This document shows positions 23,590-33,231 of a DNA stretch of 64,000 bases, piece after piece. The DNA is taken from the NCBI GenBank assembly GCA_023410595.1, contig JAEYPO010000007.1, positions 1-64,000 of the forward strand. Reading direction: 5' to 3'. A program made the position numbers and the translations under genes. The stretch's first letter is position 1, and each line of letters starts with the position of its first letter. The DNA comes from Bacillota bacterium (GTDB lineage: Bacteria > Bacillota > Clostridia > Christensenellales > SZUA-584). Below the pieces are notes generated by a model, which was not told the origin of the DNA, did no database searches, and worked only from the letters and a program-made list of their open reading frames with translations.

Positions 23590-25818
23590 ATGACGAGTAT
23601 AGAGGGTACGGTACTCGAGGTAACGTACCGCAACGACGAAAACGGATGGACCGTGCTGTCGCTCGACTTCAGCGGTGAGCTCACGACGGCGGTCGGTTGC
23701 ATGCCTCATATACATGAGGGCGAATTCGTGCGCCTTTTCGGCGCGTGGACTGAGCACAGAATATACGGCAGGCAGTTCGCGGCGACGACGGTGGAGACGA
23801 GGCTGCCCAACACGGACGAGGCAATACGCATGTTCCTCTCGAGCGGGCTAATTAAAGGCGTGGGCGATGCGCTCGCGGGAAGGATAGTCGGGGCGTTCGG
23901 GGAGAAGACTTTTGAGGTCATAGAAAAGACGCCGGAGCTTCTTGCGGAAGTGAAGGGCGTGAGCAGAAGGCTCGCCGAGGGCATAGCCGAGAGCTTTTTG
24001 GAGCACATAGCCGTAAAGCAGGTGATAATAGATCTGCAGGGCATGGGGCTTTCCGTTAAGCAGGCGTTCCGGGCTTTTGAGACGTACGGCTCGGCGGCGG
24101 CAATGCTGATATCGGAAAACCCGTACAGGATGATAGACGATATTTCCGGCATAGGCTTTGAGCGTGCGGACAGGATAGCCGCTAACCTCGGGGTGGACAG
24201 GGAGTCGGAATTCCGCATAGACACAGGCGTTAAGCATGAGCTTTTCTGCGCGATGAACGACGGGCATACGTGCCTGCCGCGGGGGGAGCTGCGGCGGCGG
24301 GCGGCGAGGATGATGGGCATAGGCGAGGAGCTTGTCGAGACGCGGATATCCGCGATGACGCTATCGGGCGATATAGTGCAGAAGTTCATCAATAATACGC
24401 CCGCGGTGTTCCATATATTCGCGCACATAGCGGAGACGGACGTGGCAAGGCGGCTGTTTATGCTGTCAAGAAACGCCCCAAGAGTGCCTATAAAGGACGC
24501 GGGCGAAGCGTACATGAAGTATATAGGCGACGTAGAGATGTCGGAGGAGCAGGAGCGCGCAGTACTGCTGGCTCTTTCAGCGCAGGTAGTCGTGATAACG
24601 GGCGGCCCCGGTACGGGCAAGACGACGATAATAAAGGCGATAATGTCCATATTCGAACAAAACGGCATAACTACTGCGCTGTGCGCGCCCACGGGCCGGG
24701 CCGCGAAGCGCATAGAGCAGGCCTCAGGGCGCGAGGCGAAGACTATACACCGGCTTTTAGAATATGGAGTCGGTGCGGACGAGGAGTTCGACAATTCCGC
24801 GCGGTTTACGCGCAACGACGAGAACCCACTCGAGGCGGAAGCCGTAATAGTGGACGAAGCGTCGATGGTGGATATATTTCTTATGCGCGCGCTCTTAAGG
24901 GCGCTGTCCGACGGAACGAGACTGGTCATCGTAGGCGACGCGGACCAGCTTCCCTCCGTAGGCCCGGGAAACGTGCTAAGAGACATAATAAAGAGCGGGG
25001 CGTTCCCGGTGTCGAAGCTGACAAGGTTTTACCGTCAGAAGGAAGGCGGCAGCATAGTGGAGAACGCGCACCGTGTGAACAGCGGCGAAAACCCGGAGTT
25101 CTACGTGACAGGCGACTTCCTTTTCATGCCCGAGCCAAGCCCGGAAGCCGTCATGGAGCGCATAAAGAAGCTGCTGACAGAGGAATTGCCCGGGGAATAT
25201 GACATACTGGAAGACACGCAGATACTCTGCCCCGTTAAAAAGGGAATATTGGGCGTATACAACATTAACATGGAGATACGCGAGCTCTTGAATCCGCGCC
25301 TTGCCTCACGGCCGGAGGTGAAGGTAAAAGACACGGTGTACCGCGAGGGCGACAAGGTGATGCAGACGAAAAACAACTACGACATGGAGTGGTTTTATAC
25401 CGACGATACGCGGTATTTCAACAAGGGACTCGGCGTGTTCAACGGGGATCTCGGAACGATAGTCAACTTAGACGAAGGCGCGAAGGAGGCGACGATACGC
25501 TTTGACGGCAACCGCGACGCCGTGTACGCGTTCCACGAATTGGAGCAGATAGAGCATGCCTACGCCGTTACGGTGCACAAATCTCAGGGCAGCGAGTTTC
25601 CCGTAGTCATCATTCCGCTTTACGGCGGGGGCGGACGGTTTCTGTCGCGCAACCTTCTGTATACGGCTCTTACGAGGGCTAAGGAGAAGGTAATCATAAT
25701 AGGTCAGCAGAGCACTGTGGAATATATGGTAGCAAACAACCGAATCCTAGGGCGGTACACGACGCTCGACCACGAGATAATAGAGCTCGGAGAGGTGCTG
25801 GGCGGCTATGGGCGTTAA
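23590..25818 (+). CDS. recD2: RecD2-type SF1B DNA helicase
   Basis: 742 residues. The N-terminal region has the OB-like segment and two helix-hairpin-helix motifs typical of RecD2 (LIKGVGDALAGRIVGAFG and VKGVSRRLAEGIAES). Walker A VITGGPGTGKTTIIKA is near 337-346, motif II is VDEASMVD, and the C-terminal AYAVTVHKSQGSEFPVV is the UvrD_C_2 signature. RecD2 is a 5'-3' helicase in organisms without RecBC and affects recombination and mismatch repair. The start ATG at 23590 matches the family N-terminus (MTSIEGTVLEVTYRND). The 3' end overlaps comF by 11 bp. A copy of codons 16-50 lies 2.3 kb upstream. Confidence 0.95.
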   Translation: MTSIEGTVLEVTYRNDENGWTVLSLDFSGELTTAVGCMPHIHEGEFVRLFGAWTEHRIYGRQFAATTVETRLPNTDEAIRMFLSSGLIKGVGDALAGRIVGAFGEKTFEVIEKTPELLAEVKGVSRRLAEGIAESFLEHIAVKQVIIDLQGMGLSVKQAFRAFETYGSAAAMLISENPYRMIDDISGIGFERADRIAANLGVDRESEFRIDTGVKHELFCAMNDGHTCLPRGELRRRAARMMGIGEELVETRISAMTLSGDIVQKFINNTPAVFHIFAHIAETDVARRLFMLSRNAPRVPIKDAGEAYMKYIGDVEMSEEQERAVLLALSAQVVVITGGPGTGKTTIIKAIMSIFEQNGITTALCAPTGRAAKRIEQASGREAKTIHRLLEYGVGADEEFDNSARFTRNDENPLEAEAVIVDEASMVDIFLMRALLRALSDGTRLVIVGDADQLPSVGPGNVLRDIIKSGAFPVSKLTRFYRQKEGGSIVENAHRVNSGENPEFYVTGDFLFMPEPSPEAVMERIKKLLTEELPGEYDILEDTQILCPVKKGILGVYNINMEIRELLNPRLASRPEVKVKDTVYREGDKVMQTKNNYDMEWFYTDDTRYFNKGLGVFNGDLGTIVNLDEGAKEATIRFDGNRDAVYAFHELEQIEHAYAVTVHKSQGSEFPVVIIPLYGGGGRFLSRNLLYTALTRAKEKVIIIGQQSTVEYMVANNRILGRYTTLDHEIIELGEVLGGYGR

Positions 25819-26509
25819 GAGTATTATAACTAAAATAGCCGACGCGGTGTTCCCGTATATACCTAAGTGCGTATGCTGCGGCACGGAGAAGGGCGTTGGC
25901 GATTACCTCTGCCCTCGGTGTGCAAAAGAACTGGAAAGCTTTAAGGCGGGCGAGTCGGACATAGAGGGGATTAAGGCCATCTCCCTTTATAATTACGACG
26001 GGCCTATAAAAAGCATAGTAACTGGCTACAAGTACGGCGGCAGGAAATGGCTTTCACGGTTCATGGGCGGCGAGATGGGCAAGCAGCTTAAATCGCTCAT
26101 AAGCATAGACTGCGTGTGCAACGTGCCGCTGCACGAAAAGCGAAGAAAGGCGCGGGGCTTTGACCAGTCGGAGGAAATAGCGAGGCGCGTATCCGAAACA
26201 GCGGGAATACCTTACATATCGGCGCTTAAAAGGATAAGGAACACAAAGACGCAGACTAGGCTTAATGAGCGTGAGCGCGCTGAAAACATAAAAGGCGCGT
26301 TCGAAATAGCCGAGCGGGTAAGCGGAAACGTGCTGCTTATTGACGATGTACTGACCACTGGCGCGACGGCGGGAGAGTGCGCGCGGGTGTTGAAGCAGGC
26401 CGGGGCGGAAAACGTGTATGTGATGACGTTCGCGCGGGCGGTAATGAGAGGGAGCGAGCGGCGCAGGACGGGACTGAGAGCGCTTGCGGGCAGGCTGGTT
26501 AAGCGCTAA
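25808..26509 (+). CDS. comF: ComF-family phosphoribosyltransferase-like protein
   Basis: 233 residues. The N-terminal zinc finger has CVCCGTEKGVGDYLCPRC, and the phosphoribosyltransferase domain ends in the PRPP-binding signature VLLIDDVLTTGATAGEC near 175-191. ComF supports DNA uptake in competent Firmicutes and interacts with the helicase machinery; many non-competent species retain it. It overlaps recD2, so the pair is an operon, a sensible DNA-processing context. Confidence 0.92.
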   Translation: MGVKSIITKIADAVFPYIPKCVCCGTEKGVGDYLCPRCAKELESFKAGESDIEGIKAISLYNYDGPIKSIVTGYKYGGRKWLSRFMGGEMGKQLKSLISIDCVCNVPLHEKRRKARGFDQSEEIARRVSETAGIPYISALKRIRNTKTQTRLNERERAENIKGAFEIAERVSGNVLLIDDVLTTGATAGECARVLKQAGAENVYVMTFARAVMRGSERRRTGLRALAGRLVKR

Positions 26510-26562
26510 TCAACCTCGATTCCTTCGATTACTATCACCAATCATAAATAGGGGGAACGGTA

Positions 26563-27507
26563 ATGAGATTTTCATATCTCTTAATGGCATGTTTTCTGCT
26601 AATATTGATATGCTTTTTTCTTATTGGATGTCCTCAAGAAATAGATACTAATGCAATAAAGTCCGGCGACTATTATAAAATAGCATTATCAAGTTCATTA
26701 CATTCAGGTTATGGTATACATTTCAGTGAAGAAGATACACCTAATATCCATATCACTTATGAATTAAATGACGGGACTTTAAAAACTGCTGCTTTTAAAT
26801 TGGACGGATATGATGCGGAGAAAAAGATAGGCTATAAACTAATTACCGTTGATGATAAAGCCCAATGGGAACAACAGCGGAAAAATGGCAATACGGACGC
26901 ACCGGATTTAAATGATTTCGAATTGATTCAAACTGCTATGATACAATATGAATATCCTGTTTTACTCCTTAAAATTTACGAATATCAAAGTGAGGTAAAT
27001 GCTAAAAGCAGATCGGAGAATGACAATAAATTTTTTAACGATTTATACGAAAAGCTGTTTAAGACCCAAAGGATGGCCAAATGGTTTGAGGAAGGGCTTT
27101 ACAGCGGGGAATGGATTAAAGAAGGGCTGGAAGAGACTTTATCTGAATTATATGGAATAAATTGTTCACATACTGATTTGCCAACCGTCAGTATAAAATA
27201 TGGTGATGTGAAAGTGGTTTTCCAAATTGACGGATACGATACAAAACGGCAGGTAGGATATAAGTTTGTCACGGTAGAGGATATAAAAGCATGGGCAGCC
27301 AGAAGAGAGCAAGGTGACATTAAAGCTCCAGACATAGCTGCCAGTAATCAAATAAAGGATGCGGCACTAAGCTATACGTTTCCGATACTCTTCGTTTATG
27401 TACCGGAATATTGGAATACGAACATCGCCGCTATTTTTAATCAAGAATTATCCGATCCGTTGAATATGAATGAACATATAAAAAGCTGGCTTGAAGAACA
27501 TAAATAG
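26563..27507 (+). CDS. Lipoprotein with two copies of one domain
   Basis: 314 residues. Signal peptide with lipobox (FFLIGC, Cys at about residue 23). Two related halves follow: TFKLDGYDAEKKIGYKLITV-type text (KLDGYDAEKKIGYKLITVDD) near 86-106 and QIDGYDTKRQVGYKFVTVED near 223-242, each followed by a W, a charged run, DAPD or KAPD, and a FPIL/YPVLLL strand. It is therefore an internal duplication of about 135 residues. The gene is AT-rich compared with neighbours and preceded by GGGGGA. No family recognised; a secreted, possibly acquired protein. Confidence 0.75.
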   Translation: MRFSYLLMACFLLILICFFLIGCPQEIDTNAIKSGDYYKIALSSSLHSGYGIHFSEEDTPNIHITYELNDGTLKTAAFKLDGYDAEKKIGYKLITVDDKAQWEQQRKNGNTDAPDLNDFELIQTAMIQYEYPVLLLKIYEYQSEVNAKSRSENDNKFFNDLYEKLFKTQRMAKWFEEGLYSGEWIKEGLEETLSELYGINCSHTDLPTVSIKYGDVKVVFQIDGYDTKRQVGYKFVTVEDIKAWAARREQGDIKAPDIAASNQIKDAALSYTFPILFVYVPEYWNTNIAAIFNQELSDPLNMNEHIKSWLEEHK

Positions 27508-27540
27508 ATTTATATTATTAGCTTATTAATGCATAAATAA

Positions 27541-28254
27541 ATGGCAGAAAAGGACAAAAGAAAGGCAACCAGTGGGTATATGAAATCAAACGAATATAAA
27601 ACAATAGAAAACTACATGCATTCCTGCATGAGCGACTCTTCGCACGACCGCGAGCATGTAATGAGGGTATTGTATACCGCAATGCGGCTTGCCCGGACGG
27701 AGCAGGGTATAGACTGCGACATACTGATAGCGGCATGCCTGCTGCACGACATAGGGCGCGAGGCGCAGTTTAAGGATCCGAAAATATGCCACGCGGCCGA
27801 AGGGGCAAAGATGACGGAAGCGTTCCTTCGCGGCATTGGCTGGAATGAAGGGCGCGCAAAGCATGTGAGCGACTGCATACGTACGCATAGATGGCGAAGC
27901 GACGATATGCCAAAGGGCATTGAGGCAAAGATACTTTTCGATGCGGACAAACTCGACGTGTCTGGTGCTATGGGCATAGCGCGCACGCTCATGTATCAGG
28001 GCGAGGCGGGAGAGCCGCTGTATACCGTAAACGGCGGCAGCGTATGCCCCGGAACGGACAGAGAAGACCCCGAGTCGTTCTATAAGGAATACAATATAAA
28101 GCTGAAGGGCATTGGCGCGGCGTTGTTTACAGAGGAAGCGCGGCGTATTGCGCGGGAGCGCAGCAAGGCGGCCGAGGCGTTTTATAACAGCTTAACGCAA
28201 GAAGTAAGCGGCGCGTACGCGGGCAGGGGCATACTCGACGATTGTTTGGAATAA
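27541..28254 (+). CDS. HD-domain phosphohydrolase
   Basis: 237 residues, one HD domain. The metal-binding residues are visible as HDREHVMRV (first His), LLHDIGRE (HD), CIRTHRW and DADKLD, the arrangement of the YedJ/YpgQ group that hydrolyses nucleotides or related phosphates. It starts at ATG 27541 or, more conservatively, at codon 14 (27580); neither has a clear ribosome site. No linked pathway genes indicate the substrate. Confidence 0.85.
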   Translation: MAEKDKRKATSGYMKSNEYKTIENYMHSCMSDSSHDREHVMRVLYTAMRLARTEQGIDCDILIAACLLHDIGREAQFKDPKICHAAEGAKMTEAFLRGIGWNEGRAKHVSDCIRTHRWRSDDMPKGIEAKILFDADKLDVSGAMGIARTLMYQGEAGEPLYTVNGGSVCPGTDREDPESFYKEYNIKLKGIGAALFTEEARRIARERSKAAEAFYNSLTQEVSGAYAGRGILDDCLE

Positions 28255-28262
28255 AGCCGGTA

Positions 28263-28291
28263 TTGAAATAACTTTTCTATAAATATATAAT
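28263..28291 (+). promoter_or_regulatory. Promoter of the aminotransferase operon
   Basis: TTGAAA (28263-28268), 17-base spacer, TATAAT (28286-28291), about 30 bases before the start codon. Confidence 0.78.
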
Positions 28292-28321
28292 CAACAAAAA
28301 CAGTAACAAGGAAGTACGGTC

Positions 28322-29491
28322 ATGGAATTTGCGAACAGGATGGATAAAGTAACGGGCAGCGCCATAAGGGAGATATTCGCGCTGCTGGAAAAGCCGGGCA
28401 TGATATCGCTGGCGGGAGGCAACCCCGCGCCCGAGTGCTTCCCCAGCGCCGACCTTGCGGACATCACCGCCAGTATAATAAAAGAGAGAGGCGACAGCGT
28501 GCTGCAGTACGGGGGAACGCCGGGCATCGGCGCTCTTAAGGCAACCGTGATACGCATGATGAAAGCGCGCGGCATCGAGGCTTCGAACGACGAGGTCATC
28601 ATAACGTCGGGCTCTACGCAGGGCATAGGGCTTGCGGCCAAGACAATGATAAACCCGGGCGATGTCGTGCTCGCTGAGTCGCCGTCGTTCATAGGCGCTC
28701 TGCAAACGTTTCTGATATACGAAGCCAATCTTAAGGGCGTCGAGATGGACGAAGAGGGCATGGACATAGACGACCTCGAGGATAAGATTAAAAAATACTC
28801 CCCGAAGTTCGTGTACACTATACCCACATACCAGAACCCGACGGGCAGGACTATGCCCCTGCAAAGGCGCGTTAAGATGCTCGAAGTATGCGAAAGATAC
28901 GGCGTGCTGATACTGGAGGACGACCCTTACTGCGACCTTAGGTATTCGGGAGACGCCGTGCCGCCTATTAAACACTTCGACAAGCATAATACGGTTATAT
29001 ATCTCATGAGCTTTTCAAAGATAGTATCGCCGGGGCTGCGCGTGGGCGCGGCGATAGCGGACAGCAGCATAATAGCGAAGTACAACATAGCGAAGCAGGG
29101 CGAGGATCTGCACACGTCCAACCTTTCCCAGGAAATAGTGAACGCGTACGCAAGCAATGGGCTGCTTGAGCCGCACATAGAGGATATACGCAATAACTAC
29201 AGGCAAAAGCGCGACGCGATGCTGCGCAAGCTCGAAGGTTTTCCCGAAGGTGTAACGTATACGCGCCCCGACGGCGGGCTGTTCATATGGGCGGCGCTGC
29301 CTGAAGGTATGGACGCATTAAAGCTGTTCGGGCAGTGCGTGGACGAGGGCGTTGCGTTCGTGCCGGGCACGCACTTCTTCCCGGAGGGCGGACACTTAAA
29401 TACTATACGGCTCAACTTCTCAATGCCGTCGCCCCCGCAGATAGACAAAGGCTGCGATATACTTAAGCGCGTAATAGAGAGGAACTCATAG
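28322..29491 (+). CDS. PLP-dependent aminotransferase, class I
   Basis: 389 residues, fold type I, closest in look to the LysN/ARO8/MocR-catalytic-domain branch that handles aromatic, branched-chain or 2-aminoadipate substrates. Motifs: ISLAGGNPAPECFP near 28, the NPTG region TYQNPTGRTMP near 178, and the Schiff-base Lys in LMSFSKIVSPGLRVG near 229. AAGGAAG precedes the ATG. It is followed after one base by a GrpB-family gene, so the two share a transcript. The specific amino acid cannot be read from the sequence. Confidence 0.9.
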   Translation: MEFANRMDKVTGSAIREIFALLEKPGMISLAGGNPAPECFPSADLADITASIIKERGDSVLQYGGTPGIGALKATVIRMMKARGIEASNDEVIITSGSTQGIGLAAKTMINPGDVVLAESPSFIGALQTFLIYEANLKGVEMDEEGMDIDDLEDKIKKYSPKFVYTIPTYQNPTGRTMPLQRRVKMLEVCERYGVLILEDDPYCDLRYSGDAVPPIKHFDKHNTVIYLMSFSKIVSPGLRVGAAIADSSIIAKYNIAKQGEDLHTSNLSQEIVNAYASNGLLEPHIEDIRNNYRQKRDAMLRKLEGFPEGVTYTRPDGGLFIWAALPEGMDALKLFGQCVDEGVAFVPGTHFFPEGGHLNTIRLNFSMPSPPQIDKGCDILKRVIERNS

Positions 29492-29492
29492 C

Positions 29493-30077
29493 GTGGGAAA
29501 AGAGCTTTCCCGCATGACAAACGAGGAGTTATGGCAGCTGTTTCCGATAATACTGCGGGAGCACGACCCCTCATGGCCTGGAAAATATTCAAGCGAAAAG
29601 CAAAATATCGTGCGTATTATGGGCAATAAAAATATCGCGCGCATAAGCCATGTAGGCAGCACGTCCGTGCCGGGGCTCTTTGCAAAGCCAACGATAGATA
29701 TACTCGTCGAGATAACGGACGATTGCGACACGGAAAAGCTTATAGCCGGCATGACGGCGGGAGGATACATATACTCCCCGAAGCCCGAGAACCCGCCTCC
29801 GCACATGATGTTCTTAAAAGGTTATACGCCCGAAGGCTTTAAGGGGCAGGCGTTTCACGTGCACGTGCGTTACTTTGGCGACTGGGGCGAGCTTTATTTC
29901 CGGGACTACATTAAAGACCACAAAAGCGTTGCCGACGAATACGCGGCGCTCAAAGCGCAGCTTATTAAAACTTACGAGCACGACAGGGACGGCTACACGG
30001 ACGCAAAGACGGACTTTATAAACAGATACACGGCGCTGGCGCGCGAGCAGTACGGCGGCAGGTACAGCATAGAATAA
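29493..30077 (+). CDS. GrpB/UPF0157 family protein
   Basis: 194 residues. The core HVGSTSVPGLFAKPTIDILVEI (about 52-73) is the GrpB hallmark and has the GS...D.D pattern of nucleotidyltransferase folds. FHVHVRYFGDWGELYFRDYI near 115 is also typical. Biochemical function of the family is uncertain. Start is GTG immediately after the aminotransferase stop, with AGAGGAA upstream; an internal ATG at codon 8 lacks a site. Confidence 0.88.
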   Translation: MGKELSRMTNEELWQLFPIILREHDPSWPGKYSSEKQNIVRIMGNKNIARISHVGSTSVPGLFAKPTIDILVEITDDCDTEKLIAGMTAGGYIYSPKPENPPPHMMFLKGYTPEGFKGQAFHVHVRYFGDWGELYFRDYIKDHKSVADEYAALKAQLIKTYEHDRDGYTDAKTDFINRYTALAREQYGGRYSIE

Positions 30078-30105
30078 CCGGCTCATACATAAAAGGAGTA
30101 TTGTA

Positions 30106-30474
30106 TTGAAACGATACGTATTGCTCGCATGTATTTGTGTCTTAGCGCTTGCTGCGCAGGGATGTACATATGTAAGTAAAATATCCGCTGAAGATATTGA
30201 GTCGATAACGGTAACAGGGCTGGAAACAGGCGGAGAGTTATACCGTTCCCAAGAACAGATCGAGTCGTTCGTTAAGGCGTATAACAGCGCTTATTTTTAT
30301 ATGAACGATGTCGGTACGACGCATCCGTACCGTGCTGACGTTATGTTTTCTGGTGGTACTGCGTTGGTAGTCTGGGGAGGGACGCAGGGCTTTTGCACGG
30401 TGTACAGCGAAGCCTGCGGACAGCGGAATATTAAAAGCGCAAATCTTGATAACTGGTTTTACGGCCTGGAATAA
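30106..30474 (+). CDS. Small lipoprotein of unknown function
   Basis: 122 residues, starting with TTG after AAAGGAG. Signal peptide MKRYVLLACICVLALAAQGC ends in a lipobox with Cys at residue 20. The mature part has SAEDIESITVTGLETGG and a C-terminal segment with two further Cys (FCTVYSEACGQ), which could pair. No family recognised. A hairpin follows about 135 bases downstream. Confidence 0.65.
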   Translation: MKRYVLLACICVLALAAQGCTYVSKISAEDIESITVTGLETGGELYRSQEQIESFVKAYNSAYFYMNDVGTTHPYRADVMFSGGTALVVWGGTQGFCTVYSEACGQRNIKSANLDNWFYGLE

Positions 30475-30609
30475 GGGCGTATTTAATATTGTGAGCATAT
30501 TCGAATGCGCGTGGGCTGCCTGCCTTGCAGTATGACTGCGAAGAGCGTTGCGGCTGGATAGAACGGGAAGGCGCGGAGACTCTCCCCTGCGGACAATCCG
30601 GCGTATTAT

Positions 30610-30633
30610 AAAGGGCTGTTTTCACAGCCCTTT
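30610..30633. terminator. Bidirectional terminator between convergent genes
   Basis: AAAGGGCTGT (30610-30619) and ACAGCCCTTT (30624-30633) form a perfect 10-bp stem with a 4-base loop, between the lipoprotein gene and the convergent P-type ATPase gene. Confidence 0.8.
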
Positions 30634-30648
30634 CACTTAACTTCCAAA

Positions 30649-33231
30649 TCACCCTTCAGTAGTTTCCGAAGACAGCTTTCCTTTAGCGGAGAGTGTTTTG
30701 CTTGTGTTTTTGTTTCTTCCCGCTATTCTCTGTACGAGCTTTACTATCTCATACCAAAGCACCGACACGGAAGCAACGCCAATGACTGTCAAGAACTGCT
30801 CAAAGGATAGGGGCGCGAGCTTTAAAGCACCGTTTAAAGGCGAATACAATATAAGCAGCAGGCCCGCTATCGTGCCCAGGTTTATAGTCCACATGACTTT
30901 GTCTTTTATGAGCCGCTTTACGGACTGGAACACGAAATCGCGGTTAGAGCTGTTTACCTGCACGAGCAGCAGATTCGCTATCATTATTACCGCTATGCCC
31001 ATCGCGCGCGCCGCGGGAGCGTTTGCGGGGTTGCCGTCAAGCGCCGTTAAGTACGTAAAGAACGACGCGCCGAATATGGCGAGACCTTGAAGCAGGCTCT
31101 TAAACAGTATTCCTGCATTAACGAGCTTCTCTTTAGGGTCGCGCGGCTTTCTGGCCATCACATCTCTCTCGGCGGGCTGGCGCTCGAGCACGACCGAACA
31201 TGTCGGGTCTATAATGAGCTCTAACAGCACGACGTGCAGAGGCAGCAGCAAAAGGCTCGCAGGGTCTATACCCAGCATGGGCGCTAAAAGCGAAGCGAGC
31301 GCAATGGGTATGTGTATCGTAAACACGTAACCCACCGCCTTGCGTATATTGTCGTATATGCGCCTGCCGTCGCGTACGGTATCCACTATGGTGGAAAAGT
31401 TGTCGTCCATCAGTATTAAGTCCGCGGCCTCCCGAGAAACCTCGGAGCCGCGCTGACCCATCGCTATGCCTATATCGGCGTATTTAAGCGCGGGCGCGTC
31501 GTTTACGCCGTCGCCCGTCATAGCGACTATCTCGCCTATGTCCTTAAAAGCGCGCACTATGCGCATCTTATGCTCGGGTATGACGCGCGAGAATATGCTT
31601 ACGGTTTTTACGCTTTCGCGCAGCTCGTCGTCGCTTAAGTTATTCAGCATATCGCCGGTTATTATATTATCGCAGTTCGGCATGCCTATCTGCTTCGCTA
31701 TGCTCGAAGCGGTAACGCCGTTGTCGCCCGTAATCATAACAACGCGTATGCCCGCCTTGGCGCAGACGGCGATGTCGTTCTTTATACTTTCTCTCGGAGG
31801 ATCGGCAAGGCCTATAAGGCCGCTGAATTTAAGCGAGCAGTTTGTAATATCAGCGGGTATCTTATCTTTCGCAGGAAGCGCCTGTATGCCTACAGCTATA
31901 ACGCGCAGACCCGCAAGAGACATTTCATGCGCTTTTGCCTCGGCTTCCGCTTTCTGCGCCGCCGTCATATTACAGACGGTTAACAGCCGCTCGGGCGAAC
32001 CCTTGGCCGCAATGAGTATCTCGCCGTCGTGGCGCCAGATATGACCCATCATCTTAAGCTCGTTCGTAAACGAATATTCGCTTAAGAGTTCTCCGCCAAA
32101 CAGGTGGTCTCTCGAAATTCCCAAAGCTTCGCAATATGCGAGCATCGCTTTTTCCATCGGGTCGTACGTATCGGTCTCGCACGCAAGGCCCATCGTTTCA
32201 CATAATTCTTCTGTGTTGCCGTCCGGCGACCACGCTTCCTGCACCGTCATCTGGTTGAGCGTAATCGTGCCCGTTTTGTCGACGCACAGCACGGATACGG
32301 AACCGAGCGTTTCAACGGACGGCAGCCTGCGCACAAGCGAATGCTTTTTGGCTAATCTCCAAGCACCCATAGAAAGGAACACCGTGAGTATAACGGGGAA
32401 TTCCTCGGGAATCATCGCCATAGCAAGCGTTATACCCGAGAGTATGCTCTCGATAATGCGGTCCTTGAATATGTGGTCGGGTATATTGAAATAAGTTATT
32501 GTGCCTATAAGGGCAAAAAGCACGGCCGCGATGCCCGCGCAGAACTTGACGAGGCTTCCCGTCTGCCTCTGCAGCGGCGAATCTTCCTGCGGTGCGGACG
32601 CTACGTCCGCGCCTATCTTACCGTATTCGGTAAAAGCGCCTATCTTTTCGACCTTCACCGTTGCCGTGCCCTGTATTACAAGCGTTCCCGCATACGCATA
32701 GTCGTGCCTCCAGTAGTCACCCGGCTGCGTATCGCCGCCTGCCGCGACCTTCCATACGCCTTCCGCTTCGCCCGTTAGCGTTGCTTCGGCAATGCGCAGA
32801 TCGCTGCATTTTATTATAAGCCCGTCCGCGGGTATTTTTACGCCTTCGCTTATCATCATAAGATCGCCCGGCACTAGGTCCGCGCTCGGTATTACAGTCT
32901 CCATGCCGTCGCGTATGACCGTAATATGAGGCGCAGACAGATCCTTCAATGCATTGAGCGTCTTGTCGGTCTTCCATTCCTGAAATATATCAATGCTGAT
33001 AACACCAATTACGAATACAAGCATGATAGCGCCGTCGCGAGGCTCGCCCAGTATGAAATATATTACCGCTGCAACAAGCAGCAATAAAAACATGGGCTCA
33101 CGTAAAATGTGAAGCACTTTCATAAAAAAATTTTGTTTTTTCTGTGAAGTCAATTCGTTTTTGCCGAATTTGGCCTGAAGTGCTTTGGCTTCGGCTGAAG
33201 ACAGACCTGACAGAGTATTGTTCGCTGTCAT
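30649..33231 (-). CDS. P-type cation-transporting ATPase (P2 type, Ca2+-like)
   Basis: 860 residues. Domain order is the N-terminal cation-ATPase segment (AEAKALQAKFGKNELT), membrane pair M1-M2, the actuator domain with LTGEAE (TGES-like) near 165, M3-M4 with the ion-site motif MIPEEFPV, the phosphorylation site DKTGTI near 317, the hinge MTGDGVNDAPAL, and a C-terminal membrane bundle. PEEFP and overall length suggest Ca2+ or Mn2+ export (PMA1/PMR1-like group). The ATG at 33231 follows GGAGG by eight bases. It has a perfect consensus promoter and a long attenuator-like leader, so ion-responsive transcription is likely. Confidence 0.93.
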   Translation of the reverse strand: MTANNTLSGLSSAEAKALQAKFGKNELTSQKKQNFFMKVLHILREPMFLLLLVAAVIYFILGEPRDGAIMLVFVIGVISIDIFQEWKTDKTLNALKDLSAPHITVIRDGMETVIPSADLVPGDLMMISEGVKIPADGLIIKCSDLRIAEATLTGEAEGVWKVAAGGDTQPGDYWRHDYAYAGTLVIQGTATVKVEKIGAFTEYGKIGADVASAPQEDSPLQRQTGSLVKFCAGIAAVLFALIGTITYFNIPDHIFKDRIIESILSGITLAMAMIPEEFPVILTVFLSMGAWRLAKKHSLVRRLPSVETLGSVSVLCVDKTGTITLNQMTVQEAWSPDGNTEELCETMGLACETDTYDPMEKAMLAYCEALGISRDHLFGGELLSEYSFTNELKMMGHIWRHDGEILIAAKGSPERLLTVCNMTAAQKAEAEAKAHEMSLAGLRVIAVGIQALPAKDKIPADITNCSLKFSGLIGLADPPRESIKNDIAVCAKAGIRVVMITGDNGVTASSIAKQIGMPNCDNIITGDMLNNLSDDELRESVKTVSIFSRVIPEHKMRIVRAFKDIGEIVAMTGDGVNDAPALKYADIGIAMGQRGSEVSREAADLILMDDNFSTIVDTVRDGRRIYDNIRKAVGYVFTIHIPIALASLLAPMLGIDPASLLLLPLHVVLLELIIDPTCSVVLERQPAERDVMARKPRDPKEKLVNAGILFKSLLQGLAIFGASFFTYLTALDGNPANAPAARAMGIAVIMIANLLLVQVNSSNRDFVFQSVKRLIKDKVMWTINLGTIAGLLLILYSPLNGALKLAPLSFEQFLTVIGVASVSVLWYEIVKLVQRIAGRNKNTSKTLSAKGKLSSETTEG

